The notes under the pieces were generated by a model. It was not told where the DNA came from. It saw only the letters and a list, made by a program, of their open reading frames with translations, and made no database searches. Below, one piece after another: positions 54,706 through 62,857 of a DNA stretch of 64,000 bases (its first letter is position 1; each line of letters opens with the position of its first letter). The stretch covers positions 186,001-250,000 of the forward strand of contig NZ_JBFBLC010000005.1 of assembly GCF_040702505.1 (NCBI RefSeq), written 5' to 3'. Origin of the DNA: Terrabacter sp040702505 (GTDB lineage: Bacteria; Actinomycetota; Actinomycetes; Actinomycetales; Dermatophilaceae). A program made the position numbers and the translations under genes.

Positions 54706-55605
54706 TCAGGTTGTGGCGGATTCAGCCACCAAGGCCTGTCCCCACGTGGTGGGACGCCGTCCGAGCAGGGTCGTGAGCGTCGTCGGGTCGCCGACGAGGC
54801 CCTCGCGGTCGTACGCCGTGAACATCGCGAGCAGGTCGGCGCGCGCCTGCTCGGGCAGGCTCGACCCCGGTCCGGCGGCCCAGGCCTCGAGCGTGAGCTG
54901 TTCGGCGGTGACCGGGTGCCCGAGCACACGGGCGGCGGTGACGGCCTGCTCGCGCACCGTCAGCACCTCCGGCCCGGCCAGCTCGTAGGTGCGGGCCTCG
55001 TGGCCGGCCTCCGTCAGCACCTCGGCGGCGACCTCCGCGACGTCGTCGAGGTCCACGTTCGTGAAGGGGGTGTCGAGCGAGTGCGGCACCGCGATCCGGC
55101 CGGACCTTGCTGCCGCCACGAGGTTCTGGTGGTAGGCCGCGGGGCGCAGGACGGTGGCCCGCGGAAAGGCCGAGCGCACGACCTCCTCGGCCAGGCCCTT
55201 GCGCACGTGGTGCGGCATCGAGCCGTCGTGAGGGTGCAGCACGGAGTGGAAGGCGAAGCGCTGCACACCGGCCCGCGCTGCTGCCGCCACGACCCGCCGC
55301 GCGATCGCGACCTCGTCGGGGTGCACGTTCGGCGCGAGGTGGTAGACGGCCGTGGCATCGGTCAGGGCCTCGTCGAGGCCGGCACCGCTCTCGAGGTCGC
55401 AGACCGAGATCGATGCTGCCCCAGCGGCATACGCCGTCTCTGCCCTCGCCGGGGACCGCACGGCGGCGCGCACGGCGACACCGCGTCGCGCGAGGGCGGC
55501 GGTGACGGCGCGGCCGGTCTTGCCGGCCGCGCCGATGACGAGGACCGTCGGCGCGGCGGCGCCTGCCGGCGCGCTGGTGCCCACGGCCCTCGTCTCTCGC
55601 GTCAC
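54706..55605 (-). CDS. NmrA-like NAD(P)-binding protein
   Basis: 299 residues. Rossmann loop TVLVIGAAGKTGRAVTAAL near residue 20, RAAVRSPARAE, and a C-terminal domain typical of NmrA/HSCARG relatives. The family either reduces a substrate or senses the NAD(P)H ratio. GTG start overlaps the hyuB stop (GTGA), so it is cotranscribed with hyuAB; whether it acts in the pathway is unknown. Confidence 0.85.
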   Translation of the reverse strand: MTRETRAVGTSAPAGAAAPTVLVIGAAGKTGRAVTAALARRGVAVRAAVRSPARAETAYAAGAASISVCDLESGAGLDEALTDATAVYHLAPNVHPDEVAIARRVVAAAARAGVQRFAFHSVLHPHDGSMPHHVRKGLAEEVVRSAFPRATVLRPAAYHQNLVAAARSGRIAVPHSLDTPFTNVDLDDVAEVAAEVLTEAGHEARTYELAGPEVLTVREQAVTAARVLGHPVTAEQLTLEAWAAGPGSSLPEQARADLLAMFTAYDREGLVGDPTTLTTLLGRRPTTWGQALVAESATT

Positions 55606-57644
55606 AGCCAGTCGACGTCGGCGGCCGGCTTGCCCTCGGCGAGGGCGGCGTATCCGGGACCGCGGTCGAAGAACGGCGCCTCGTCGGGTCGCTCGGCACG
55701 CCGACGCTCGCGCTCGGCGTCGGAGGCCGCCGCGTCGATGACGGGCGCGTCCTTGTCACCCGAGGCGACGACGCCGTAGTCGCGCAGCGCCCCCTCGATC
55801 GACACCTTGCCCCAGCGCAGGTCGCGCTCGACCTCGTCGTAGGGTCGGTCGAGCGGGTCGCCCCAGCCGCCGCCACCGGTGGTGCGGATGCGGATGACCT
55901 GGCCGGCCTTGACGACCTCGGCGTCGGCGAGGGCGTCGACGGTGCGCTCGTCGGGACCGCCGACGTCGACGGTCACCTCGAAGGGACGACCGGCCTTGCC
56001 GCCCTTGACGCCCCAGCAGGCGAGGATCGAGCGGTCGGCGATGGACATGAAGTGGGCGTCCTTGAGCATCCGGATGTGCTTCTCGTAGCCGAGGCCGCCG
56101 CGGTAGCGTCCGGCGCCGCCCGAGTCGACGGCGAGGCCGAGGCGCTCGACGATGAACGGGAAGCGGCTCTCGGTGAACTCGGTCGGCAGGTTGCGGCTGT
56201 CGGGCACGACGTGGATCGTGTCCTCGCCGTCGGCGTAGTAACGCCCGCCGGAGCCGCCGCCGAGCACCTCGCGCATGAGGTAGTCGTTGCCGTCGCGGTC
56301 CTTGCCGTAGACGCCGGTGTAGCGGATCGTCTCCTGGTCGGCGGGCATCTTGCCGTCGACGGCCTTGGCAACGACGCCGGCGAGGACGCCGAGCAGGCGC
56401 AGGATGACGAAGGTGCGGGCGTTGGTCGGCGCCGGGTAGATCGGCGTGAGCAGGGTGCCCTTCTCGGGGAACTTCATCTCGATGAGCGGCACGATGCCCT
56501 CGTTGACGTCGAGCTCGGCCATCCGCTCGGGGGTGTCGGCGAGGTTGCGCAGGATCGGGGCGAGCCACTTCTTGAGGAAGTTGCCGCCGACGTAGTCGCC
56601 GCAGTGGTTGATCGGGCCCTTGGCCTGCTTCGCCGTGCCGGTGAAGTCGATGACGAGCTTCGGGCCGCCGTCGCCGGGGCCGGGGCCGCCGGTCGACTGC
56701 TTCGTCAGCGTGATCCGCTGCGTGTGCAGCATCGGCTCGTCGACGCCGTCGTGCTCGGCGTAGTCCTCCCAGACGTAGGTGCCGTCGGGGATCTTGGAGA
56801 GGATCTCGCGCCGGTAGGTCTCGGTCGTGCGGTCGAGGATCGCGTCGAACGCCGCCTCGACCGTGTCGCGGCCGTAGCGCTCGAAGAGCTCGGAGAGCCG
56901 GCGGGCGCCCATCAGGCACGCAGAGCACTCGGCGTCGAGGTCGGCGGCGAGGCTGTCGGGCATGCGGCTGTTGCGCGTCATGATGCGCAGGGCCGCCTCG
57001 TTGCGGACTCCCTTGTCCCACAGCTTGATCGGCGGGACAGACAGGCCCTCCTCGAACACCGTCTGCGCGTTGCTCGGCATGGAGCCGGGGACGGCGCCGC
57101 CGATGTCGTCGTGGTGCCCGAAGGCCTGGACGAAGGCGACGACCTCACCACCGGAGAAGACCGGGACGGTGACGCACAGGTCGGGCAGGTGGCCGATGCC
57201 ACCCTCGGACTCGTAGACGTCGTTGTGGAAGAAGACGTCGCCCTCGCTCATCTGCTCGAGCGGGAAGTCGCGGGCGATCGGGTGTACCAGGGCGCTGTAG
57301 GAGCGGCCGGTCAACTTGCGCAGCTGGCGGTCGTGGATGCCGGCGCGGAAGTCGTGCGCGTCACGGATCATGGGGGAGCGCGACGTGCGGGCGATGGCCG
57401 TCTCCACCTCCATCTCGACGCTCGCCAGGGTGCCCTCGACGATCTCGACGAGGATCGGGTCGACCGTGCTGCCCTCGGGGGTCAGCCGGTTGCCGTGCTC
57501 GTATGCCGTGGGCAGCCCTGCGGGGTTGACCGGGGTGTCGCCGTGGCCGGCGGACGCGTCGGCTGTGGCCGAGCCGGCTGCCGAGCCGACGGCGGCGTCG
57601 ACGGGGGCGAGCCGGGTGGCCGCGGTCTGGCAGGAGAAGCACAT
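55602..57644 (-). CDS. hyuB: Hydantoinase/oxoprolinase family protein, subunit B
   Basis: 680 residues. Family core from DPILVEIVEGTLASVEMEVE through DVFFHNDVYESEGGIGHLPD, FGHHDDIGGAVPGSMP and ILRLLGVLAGVVAKAV to GKAGRPFEVTVDVGG near the end. The first ~60 residues (starting MCFSCQT, with a CxxC, then Ala/Gly-rich) are an extra N-terminal segment. The ATG is fixed by AAGGAGG inside the end of hyuA, one base after its stop. With HyuA it hydrolyses cyclic amides such as 5-oxoproline or N-methylhydantoin using ATP. Confidence 0.9.
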   Translation of the reverse strand: MCFSCQTAATRLAPVDAAVGSAAGSATADASAGHGDTPVNPAGLPTAYEHGNRLTPEGSTVDPILVEIVEGTLASVEMEVETAIARTSRSPMIRDAHDFRAGIHDRQLRKLTGRSYSALVHPIARDFPLEQMSEGDVFFHNDVYESEGGIGHLPDLCVTVPVFSGGEVVAFVQAFGHHDDIGGAVPGSMPSNAQTVFEEGLSVPPIKLWDKGVRNEAALRIMTRNSRMPDSLAADLDAECSACLMGARRLSELFERYGRDTVEAAFDAILDRTTETYRREILSKIPDGTYVWEDYAEHDGVDEPMLHTQRITLTKQSTGGPGPGDGGPKLVIDFTGTAKQAKGPINHCGDYVGGNFLKKWLAPILRNLADTPERMAELDVNEGIVPLIEMKFPEKGTLLTPIYPAPTNARTFVILRLLGVLAGVVAKAVDGKMPADQETIRYTGVYGKDRDGNDYLMREVLGGGSGGRYYADGEDTIHVVPDSRNLPTEFTESRFPFIVERLGLAVDSGGAGRYRGGLGYEKHIRMLKDAHFMSIADRSILACWGVKGGKAGRPFEVTVDVGGPDERTVDALADAEVVKAGQVIRIRTTGGGGWGDPLDRPYDEVERDLRWGKVSIEGALRDYGVVASGDKDAPVIDAAASDAERERRRAERPDEAPFFDRGPGYAALAEGKPAADVDWL

Positions 57645-57645
57645 C

Positions 57646-59754
57646 TCAGGCCTCCTTGGTGATGACGAGGTTGCCGAGGCTGTCGACGCGGACGACGAAC
57701 CCGGGATGGACGGGAACGGTGGAGCCGAACTCCTCGACGATGGCGGGGCCGGTCAGGACGTCCCCGGCCAGCAGGTCGGGGCGCCACCACACGTCCGTGT
57801 CGACGTAGCCGTCCTCCGGGTCGAAGCAGACCGGGCGGGTGCTGCGGTGGGCGCGCTCGCGCACGTCGGCCGCACCGGTGGCCGGGGCGAGCTCACGCAG
57901 CTCCGGACGGGTGATGGGCCCGACGCCGGTGACGCGCAGGTTGACCCACTCGACCTGCTGCGTGGGGTCGTCGCGGAAGTCGTAGCCGTAGAGAGCGCGG
58001 TGCTCGTCGTGGAAGCGCGAGGCCAGGTCAGCGGCATACGCCTCGTCGACCTCGCCGTCGGGAGCGCTCACCCGCACCTCGTAGGCCTGGCCGAAGTAGC
58101 GGAGGTCGACGGTCCGCGAGTAGCGGTGCGCCTCGCGCGGGAAGCCCTCGGCGTCGAGAGCCGCGGCGGCCCGGTCGGTCAGGTCGTCGAAGGTCTTCTG
58201 CACTGCGGCGTGGTCGAGGCTGCTCTGGCGCGCGACGGCCGTCTGCACGTAGTCGTTCTTGACGTCGACGGTGAGCAGTCCGAACGCCGACACGTTGCCG
58301 GGGTTCTGCGGCACGACGACCCCTGCGAGGCCGAGGATGTCGACGAGCCGGCAGGCCAGGAGCGAGCCGGACCCGCCGAAGGTGGCGAGCATGAAGTCGC
58401 GCACGTCGAGGCCGCGCTTGACCGAGACCTGGCGCAGGGCGTTCGCCTGGTTCCACGCCGAGATCTCGAGGATCCCGGTGGCGCAGCGCTCGAAGTCGAG
58501 GCCGAGGCGGCCGGCGAGCTCGGTGATGCCGGTGCGGGCCGCCTCGACGTCGAGGGGGATCTCGCCCCCGAGCAGGTGCGCGGGGATGCGACCGAGGGTC
58601 ACGTGGGCGTCGGTGATCGTCGGCTCGGTGCCGCCCTTGGCGTAGCAGAGCGGGCCGGGGTCAGCCCCCGCCGACTGGGGACCGACCTTGAGCGAGCCCT
58701 CGGGCGAGACCCAGGCGATGGAGCCGCCGCCGGCGCCCACGGTGACGACGTCGATCATCGGGATCTTGCTCGGGTAGGCGCCGACGGAGCCCTCGGTGGT
58801 CAGGGTGGGCTCGCCGCCGAGGACGACCGAGACGTCGGTCGAGGTGCCGCCGCCGTCGCAGGTGAGGACCTTGTCGAAGCCGGCCTTGCTGGCGATGAGG
58901 CCGGCGCCGAGCGCGCCGGCCGCCGGGCCGGAGAGCACGGTCGTGATCGGCTGGTGCACGACCTCGTCGGCCGACAGCACGCCGCCGTTGGACTTCATGA
59001 TGTAGAAGGGCAGCTTCGTGCCGGCGCTGACGAACTCGTCGAGCCGTTGGTGGATGTTGGCGACGTAGCGCGAGACGTTCGGCTTGACCGCGGCGTCGAC
59101 GAGCGTGGTCATCGAGCGCTCGTACTCGCGGTACTCGCGCAGCACCTCGGAGCTGATCGAGACGACTGCCTCGGGGTGCTCGCGCCGCAGCACCTCGCGC
59201 AGCGCGAGCTCGTGGCTGTCGTCGGCGTAGGAGTGCAGCAGGCAGACACCGATCGTGGTGATGCCGCGATCCTTGAACCACCGGGCGGCGCGGACGGCGC
59301 CCTCCTCGTCGAAGGGGCGGATCTCGTTGCCCTCGAAGTCGATGCGGCCGCCGACGGTCTTGACGTAGTCGGCCGGGACGATGCGCGGGGGCTTGACCCA
59401 GAAGTAGGAGTTGCCGTAGCCGTCGGGCACCGCCTGGCGGGCGATCTCGAGGATGAACTCGTAGCCCTCGGTGGTGATGAAGCCGAGGGCCTCGACCTTG
59501 CCCTCGAGGAGCTTGTTCGTGGCGACGGTCGTGCCGTGCGACACGGCGGTGATGTCGTCGCCGCTCGCCCCCATCAGCTCGAGCACCTTGCGGACGCCGT
59601 TGAGGAAGCCGTCGGCAGGGTTGCCCGGGGTCGAGGGCGTCTTCGTCGTGACGAGCTCGCCCGAGCTCTCGTCGAGTGCGACGACGTCGGTGAACGTGCC
59701 GCCCGTGTCGATGCCGATGCGGATCCGGCGGCCGGGGAAGGTGCCTGCTGTCAT
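57646..59754 (-). CDS. hyuA: Hydantoinase/oxoprolinase family protein, subunit A
   Basis: 702 residues. ASKHA ATPase start IRIGIDTGGTFTDVVALDE, SHGTTVATNKLLEGK, TTVLSGPAAGALGAGLIA, LTCDGGGTSTDVSVV, ending VRVDSLGNLVITKEA. This subunit carries the ATP site. ATG at 59754 lies 36 bp from a perfect palindrome (59790-59808). It is the first gene of the hyuA-hyuB-nmrA operon. Confidence 0.92.
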   Translation of the reverse strand: MTAGTFPGRRIRIGIDTGGTFTDVVALDESSGELVTTKTPSTPGNPADGFLNGVRKVLELMGASGDDITAVSHGTTVATNKLLEGKVEALGFITTEGYEFILEIARQAVPDGYGNSYFWVKPPRIVPADYVKTVGGRIDFEGNEIRPFDEEGAVRAARWFKDRGITTIGVCLLHSYADDSHELALREVLRREHPEAVVSISSEVLREYREYERSMTTLVDAAVKPNVSRYVANIHQRLDEFVSAGTKLPFYIMKSNGGVLSADEVVHQPITTVLSGPAAGALGAGLIASKAGFDKVLTCDGGGTSTDVSVVLGGEPTLTTEGSVGAYPSKIPMIDVVTVGAGGGSIAWVSPEGSLKVGPQSAGADPGPLCYAKGGTEPTITDAHVTLGRIPAHLLGGEIPLDVEAARTGITELAGRLGLDFERCATGILEISAWNQANALRQVSVKRGLDVRDFMLATFGGSGSLLACRLVDILGLAGVVVPQNPGNVSAFGLLTVDVKNDYVQTAVARQSSLDHAAVQKTFDDLTDRAAAALDAEGFPREAHRYSRTVDLRYFGQAYEVRVSAPDGEVDEAYAADLASRFHDEHRALYGYDFRDDPTQQVEWVNLRVTGVGPITRPELRELAPATGAADVRERAHRSTRPVCFDPEDGYVDTDVWWRPDLLAGDVLTGPAIVEEFGSTVPVHPGFVVRVDSLGNLVITKEA

Positions 59755-59789
59755 GGTGAGGATTCAACCGGCGCGGACCGCTGCGGGGC

Positions 59790-59808
59790 GTTGGCACATC
59801 GTGCCAAC
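59790..59808. promoter_or_regulatory. Palindromic operator upstream of hyuA
   Basis: GTTGGCAC ATC GTGCCAAC: perfect 8-bp arms with a 3-bp centre, 36 bp upstream of the hyuA start. A typical size for a dimeric helix-turn-helix repressor. No regulator is assigned. Confidence 0.6.
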
Positions 59809-59900
59809 ACCTGCCCGGTTCTGGACCAATCCTCGCCAGAACCACGCCACGCCTCAGCGCATCGTTCGTCGTCGTTGCCGGGAACTCTTGACGTGCGACC

Positions 59901-59917
59901 ACTCTGCGCTGCAGAGT
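59901..59917. promoter_or_regulatory. Palindrome upstream of the membrane protein/regulator operon
   Basis: ACTCTGC GCT GCAGAGT: perfect 7-bp arms and 3-bp centre, 47 bp before the GTG start of the membrane-protein gene. Because the second gene of that operon encodes a winged-helix protein, autoregulation through this site is plausible. Confidence 0.5.
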
Positions 59918-59963
59918 TCGTTGCAAGGGGACGCCAGGGGGCTCCCATCGAGGAGGCACTCCC

Positions 59964-60809
59964 GTGAACGCGACAGACCATTCCGACTCGACCAATTCGA
60001 CCAACTCGACCGACACCACCGGCTCGGCCGGGTCGGCCGGGTCGGCCGGGTCGGCCGGGTCGGGCGGCTCGTCCGCGCGTCTGGACGCCGACGAGGCGCG
60101 TGAGCTGCTCTCGCGCACCGAGCAGGTGCGCCGCACCGCCCGGGCAGACCAGCAGGGCGTCGCGATCCCACTCCTCGTGCTCGGGCCGTTGACCGTCGCG
60201 GCCGCGCTGCTGCAGCAGGTCCTCTACTGGGTGTCCTTCCACGACCTCGGGCCGGGTGAGAGCCGCACTGCGACTCCTGAGGAGCTCGCCTTCTCGAACT
60301 TCGTCGACAGGTACTGGGGGACCGTCGGCGCGGTCGGGCTCCTCGTCATCGGCATCTGGTTCGGCTGGCGCAGTCGCCGGCGCGGCGTCGGCTCGGGCGC
60401 GGGGGCCTGGATCGCCGGAGCGGTCGGCGTCTTCGTCCTGTTCGCCTACAGCGGCCTGCTGCTGATGGTCTGGCCGCCGCTCACGATGCTCACCGTCCTC
60501 GCTCCGAGCGTCTTCATCGTCGTGACGCTGCTGCTCATCGCGTGGCGGCGGCACAACGGCCGCCTGGCCTTGTGGGTGATGGCCTTCGGTCTCGTGACGG
60601 TCCTGGCGTCGTTCTTCTTCTTCAGCAACCGCTTCTACGACCTGCTTGGCGTGCTCGGTCTGCCGGAGGCGACGGTGCTGGCCCTCGGGGGCAAGGGCGA
60701 CGCCCTCGTGCAGGTGGCCCTGGGCATCGTCATGGTCCTGGTCGGGGTGCGGGCCATGCGGCAGGCCGGCACGGTCGTCACGTCGCCAGCTGCGGGGCAC
60801 GCCACGTGA
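59964..60809 (+). CDS. Membrane protein with repetitive N terminus, partner of the winged-helix regulator
   Basis: 281 residues. N-terminal ~40 residues are low-complexity (NSTNSTDTT, then AGSAGSAGSAGS), encoded by a 9-bp tandem repeat. A short helix (DEARELLSRTEQVRRTARAD) is followed by about six membrane helices. GTG start with GAGGAGG 6-7 bases upstream. It overlaps the regulator gene by 4 bp, a pairing frequent for sensor/effector membrane proteins under their own regulator. No named family. Confidence 0.78.
   Translation: MNATDHSDSTNSTNSTDTTGSAGSAGSAGSAGSGGSSARLDADEARELLSRTEQVRRTARADQQGVAIPLLVLGPLTVAAALLQQVLYWVSFHDLGPGESRTATPEELAFSNFVDRYWGTVGAVGLLVIGIWFGWRSRRRGVGSGAGAWIAGAVGVFVLFAYSGLLLMVWPPLTMLTVLAPSVFIVVTLLLIAWRRHNGRLALWVMAFGLVTVLASFFFFSNRFYDLLGVLGLPEATVLALGGKGDALVQVALGIVMVLVGVRAMRQAGTVVTSPAAGHAT
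60027..60062 (+). repeat. Four perfect 9-bp tandem repeats inside a coding region
   Basis: Unit GCCGGGTCG four times, in frame, encoding Ala-Gly-Ser. A multiple of three, so copy change alters length without a frameshift. Confidence 0.9.
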
Positions 60810-61183
60810 CGTCGACGCAGCCTCCCGCGGAGTCGCGTACGGACTCGGCTGCGGAGTCGGCCGAGCTGTCGCGGCACCCGACGAGCGGGCTCGACGACGT
60901 CGTGCACCAGAAGGCGCGCCTGGGTATCCTCGCCGTGCTCGCCGAGACCGAGAAGGCCGACTTCGCCTACCTCAAGAAGCTGCTCCAGCTCACCGACGGC
61001 AACCTCGGCCGCCACATCGAGGTGCTGGCGGGCAGCGGCCTCGTCCACGTCGAGAAGGGGTATGCCGGCAAGCGCCCGCGCACGTGGGTGACCATCACGC
61101 GCGCCGGCAGGCGCGCGCTCGAGGATGAGATGGCCGCGATCCGCGAGCTGCTCCGGCGTTTCGAGTCCGGGGGCGCCGGCTGA
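60806..61183 (+). CDS. Winged-helix transcriptional regulator (HTH_34 type)
   Basis: 125 residues. Disordered N terminus, then a winged helix: RLGILAVLAETEKADFAYLK, LTDGNLGRHIEVLAGSGLV, and wing KRPRTWVTITRAGRRALE. Close to the HTH_34/MarR-like proteins that control a neighbouring membrane protein. GTG start overlaps the upstream stop as GTGA. Candidate binder of the palindromes at 59901 or 59790. Confidence 0.87.
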   Translation: MTSTQPPAESRTDSAAESAELSRHPTSGLDDVVHQKARLGILAVLAETEKADFAYLKKLLQLTDGNLGRHIEVLAGSGLVHVEKGYAGKRPRTWVTITRAGRRALEDEMAAIRELLRRFESGGAG

Positions 61184-61208
61184 GACGCCGACCGTTCCTG
61201 TCGGCGTC
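61184..61208. terminator. Hairpin terminator between convergent genes
   Basis: GACGCCGAC and GTCGGCGTC form a 9-bp stem with a 7-nt loop directly after the regulator stop codon; the nitrilase gene ends 37 bp further on the other strand, after a duplicated GGTGTCTCAGCC. Confidence 0.7.
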
Positions 61209-61244
61209 CCAGCCCGGGTGGCTGCCGGTGTCTCAGCCGGTGTC

Positions 61245-62180
61245 TCAGCCGGCGTTCGACTCCACCTCGGTGCGGCGGATCGGCGCGTGCGGGAACGACG
61301 TCTCGGCGGGCCGCTCGAGCTCGTCACGGTGGTTGCGGATGAGGTCGAGGTTCCGGTCGCGCAGGTGGTCGAACGCCTGGCCGACGTTCGAGCCGGGAGT
61401 GAGCGACGCGAGGGCCTCGGCCGGGTCGAGCCGCGCCGACACCCACCCGGGGTGGGTCGCGGCCTTGGCGACGATGTGACCGACCGGCGTGACGATGTGC
61501 GAGTTGCCGAAGTAGAGCACGCCGGCCGGGTCGGCGCCGACGGCGTTGGCGCCGATGACGTAGACGTGGTTGTCGTAGGCGCGGGCGCGTGACGTGAGGT
61601 CCCAGATGTCGGCGGAGCGCAGGAGCGCGGACGGGCGGCAGATGATCTCCGCCCCCTGGACCGCCTGGATCCGCGACAGCTCGGGGTAGTCGCCGTCGAA
61701 GCAGATGATCATGCCGATGCGGCCGAGCTCGGTGTCGCAGACGGTCACGGTGTCGCCCGGCGTGACCCAGCCACCGCCGGAGACGATCTCCGAGCAGAAC
61801 GGGTGCGTCTTGCGGTAGACGCCGAGCACCTCGCCCGACGGGGCGACGAGCACCGACGAGTTGTAGACGACGCCGCGCTCGGGGCCACGCTCGTAGGTGC
61901 CGAAGCACAGGTGCACCCCCAGCTCGCGCGCGACGGCCTGCAGGGGCTCGGTCATCGCTCCGGGGAGCTCCGAGACGAGGTCCCACAGCTCCTCGGGCGA
62001 GCACCCCGGCGTGAAACCGGTGGTGGCCGACTCGGGCAGCACGACCAGCTCGGCGCCGGTGGCGGCCACGCACTCGCGGGTGATCGCGACGCACCGGTCG
62101 AGGTTGGCCCGGATCGAGTCCGCGGTGAGGGGCCCCGGCACCGGGGCGACCTGCACGGCGGCAGCGGTGAACGCGCGCAT
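61245..62180 (-). CDS. Nitrilase-superfamily amidase (CN hydrolase)
   Basis: 311 residues. Catalytic Glu50 in LVVLPESATTGF, Lys124 in VYRKTHPF and Cys160 in GMIICFDGDYPE. The YRKTHPF and DLTSRARAYDNHVYVIGANA blocks are those of the carbamoylase/amidase branches. It cleaves a C-N bond of an amide or N-carbamoyl compound. ATG at 62180 lies 2 bp after the coxG stop, so it is cotranscribed with the molybdenum hydroxylase genes. Confidence 0.9.
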   Translation of the reverse strand: MRAFTAAAVQVAPVPGPLTADSIRANLDRCVAITRECVAATGAELVVLPESATTGFTPGCSPEELWDLVSELPGAMTEPLQAVARELGVHLCFGTYERGPERGVVYNSSVLVAPSGEVLGVYRKTHPFCSEIVSGGGWVTPGDTVTVCDTELGRIGMIICFDGDYPELSRIQAVQGAEIICRPSALLRSADIWDLTSRARAYDNHVYVIGANAVGADPAGVLYFGNSHIVTPVGHIVAKAATHPGWVSARLDPAEALASLTPGSNVGQAFDHLRDRNLDLIRNHRDELERPAETSFPHAPIRRTEVESNAG

Positions 62181-62182
62181 CG

Positions 62183-62857
62183 TCAGCTCCGGCGTCCGAC
62201 GGCCCAGCCGACGACGACCCCGACGAGGGCGATGGCCCCGCCGGTGACGACGCCGAGGGCGAACTCGCGCCCGGCGAAGCCGGCAGCGGGACCCGGCCGG
62301 CCGGCATACGACACCGGCGCAGCAGGCACGCCGGCGGCGGCGACGGTGGGGGCGCCCGGCGCCGCGGCCGGCGCGACCTCGGCAGGAGCGGCGGGGGCGG
62401 CGGGTGCGGCCGGACGGACCCCGCTGATGTCGGCGTCGACGGCGGAGAAGAACTGGCCGGCCATCTTCTTCGTGACACCGGCGAGCATGCGCTGGCCGAC
62501 GCCGCCGATGACGCCCCCGACGGCCGCATCGGCGTCGTAGGTCAGGGCGGTGCCGCCGCCCGGCGCCGGCGCGAGGCGCACGGCGACGTCGGCGTCGACC
62601 GTGCCGGGGGCGCCCGAGCCGCAGGCCTTCATCGTGAACGAGTCGGGGTGCTGCGGGTCGCGCAGCGAGACCTCGCCCTCGTAGGTGCCCTTGATGGCTG
62701 CCACCCCGGCGGTGACGGTCATCGCGTAGTGGTCGGGCCCGAGCTCGGTGAGGCGCTCGCAGCCGGGCAGGCAGCGGGCGAGCACGGCGGGGTCGTGGAA
62801 CGCGTCCCACACCTGCTGGGGGTCGGCCGCGAGCGTCGCGGATCCGGTGATCTTCAT
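62183..62857 (-). CDS. coxG: CoxG-like SRPBCC protein with membrane anchor
   Basis: 224 residues. START/SRPBCC fold: MKITGSATLAADPQQVWDAF, RCLPGCERLTELGPDHYAMT, GGGTALTYDADAAVGG, GVTKKMAGQFFSAV. After an Ala/Pro-rich linker (~150-195) a membrane helix (ALGVVTGGAIALVGVVVGWA) ends the protein. CoxG relatives anchor CO dehydrogenase/xanthine-dehydrogenase-type enzymes to the membrane. AAGGAG precedes the ATG at 62857, which overlaps the large-subunit stop. Confidence 0.9.
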   Translation of the reverse strand: MKITGSATLAADPQQVWDAFHDPAVLARCLPGCERLTELGPDHYAMTVTAGVAAIKGTYEGEVSLRDPQHPDSFTMKACGSGAPGTVDADVAVRLAPAPGGGTALTYDADAAVGGVIGGVGQRMLAGVTKKMAGQFFSAVDADISGVRPAAPAAPAAPAEVAPAAAPGAPTVAAAGVPAAPVSYAGRPGPAAGFAGREFALGVVTGGAIALVGVVVGWAVGRRS

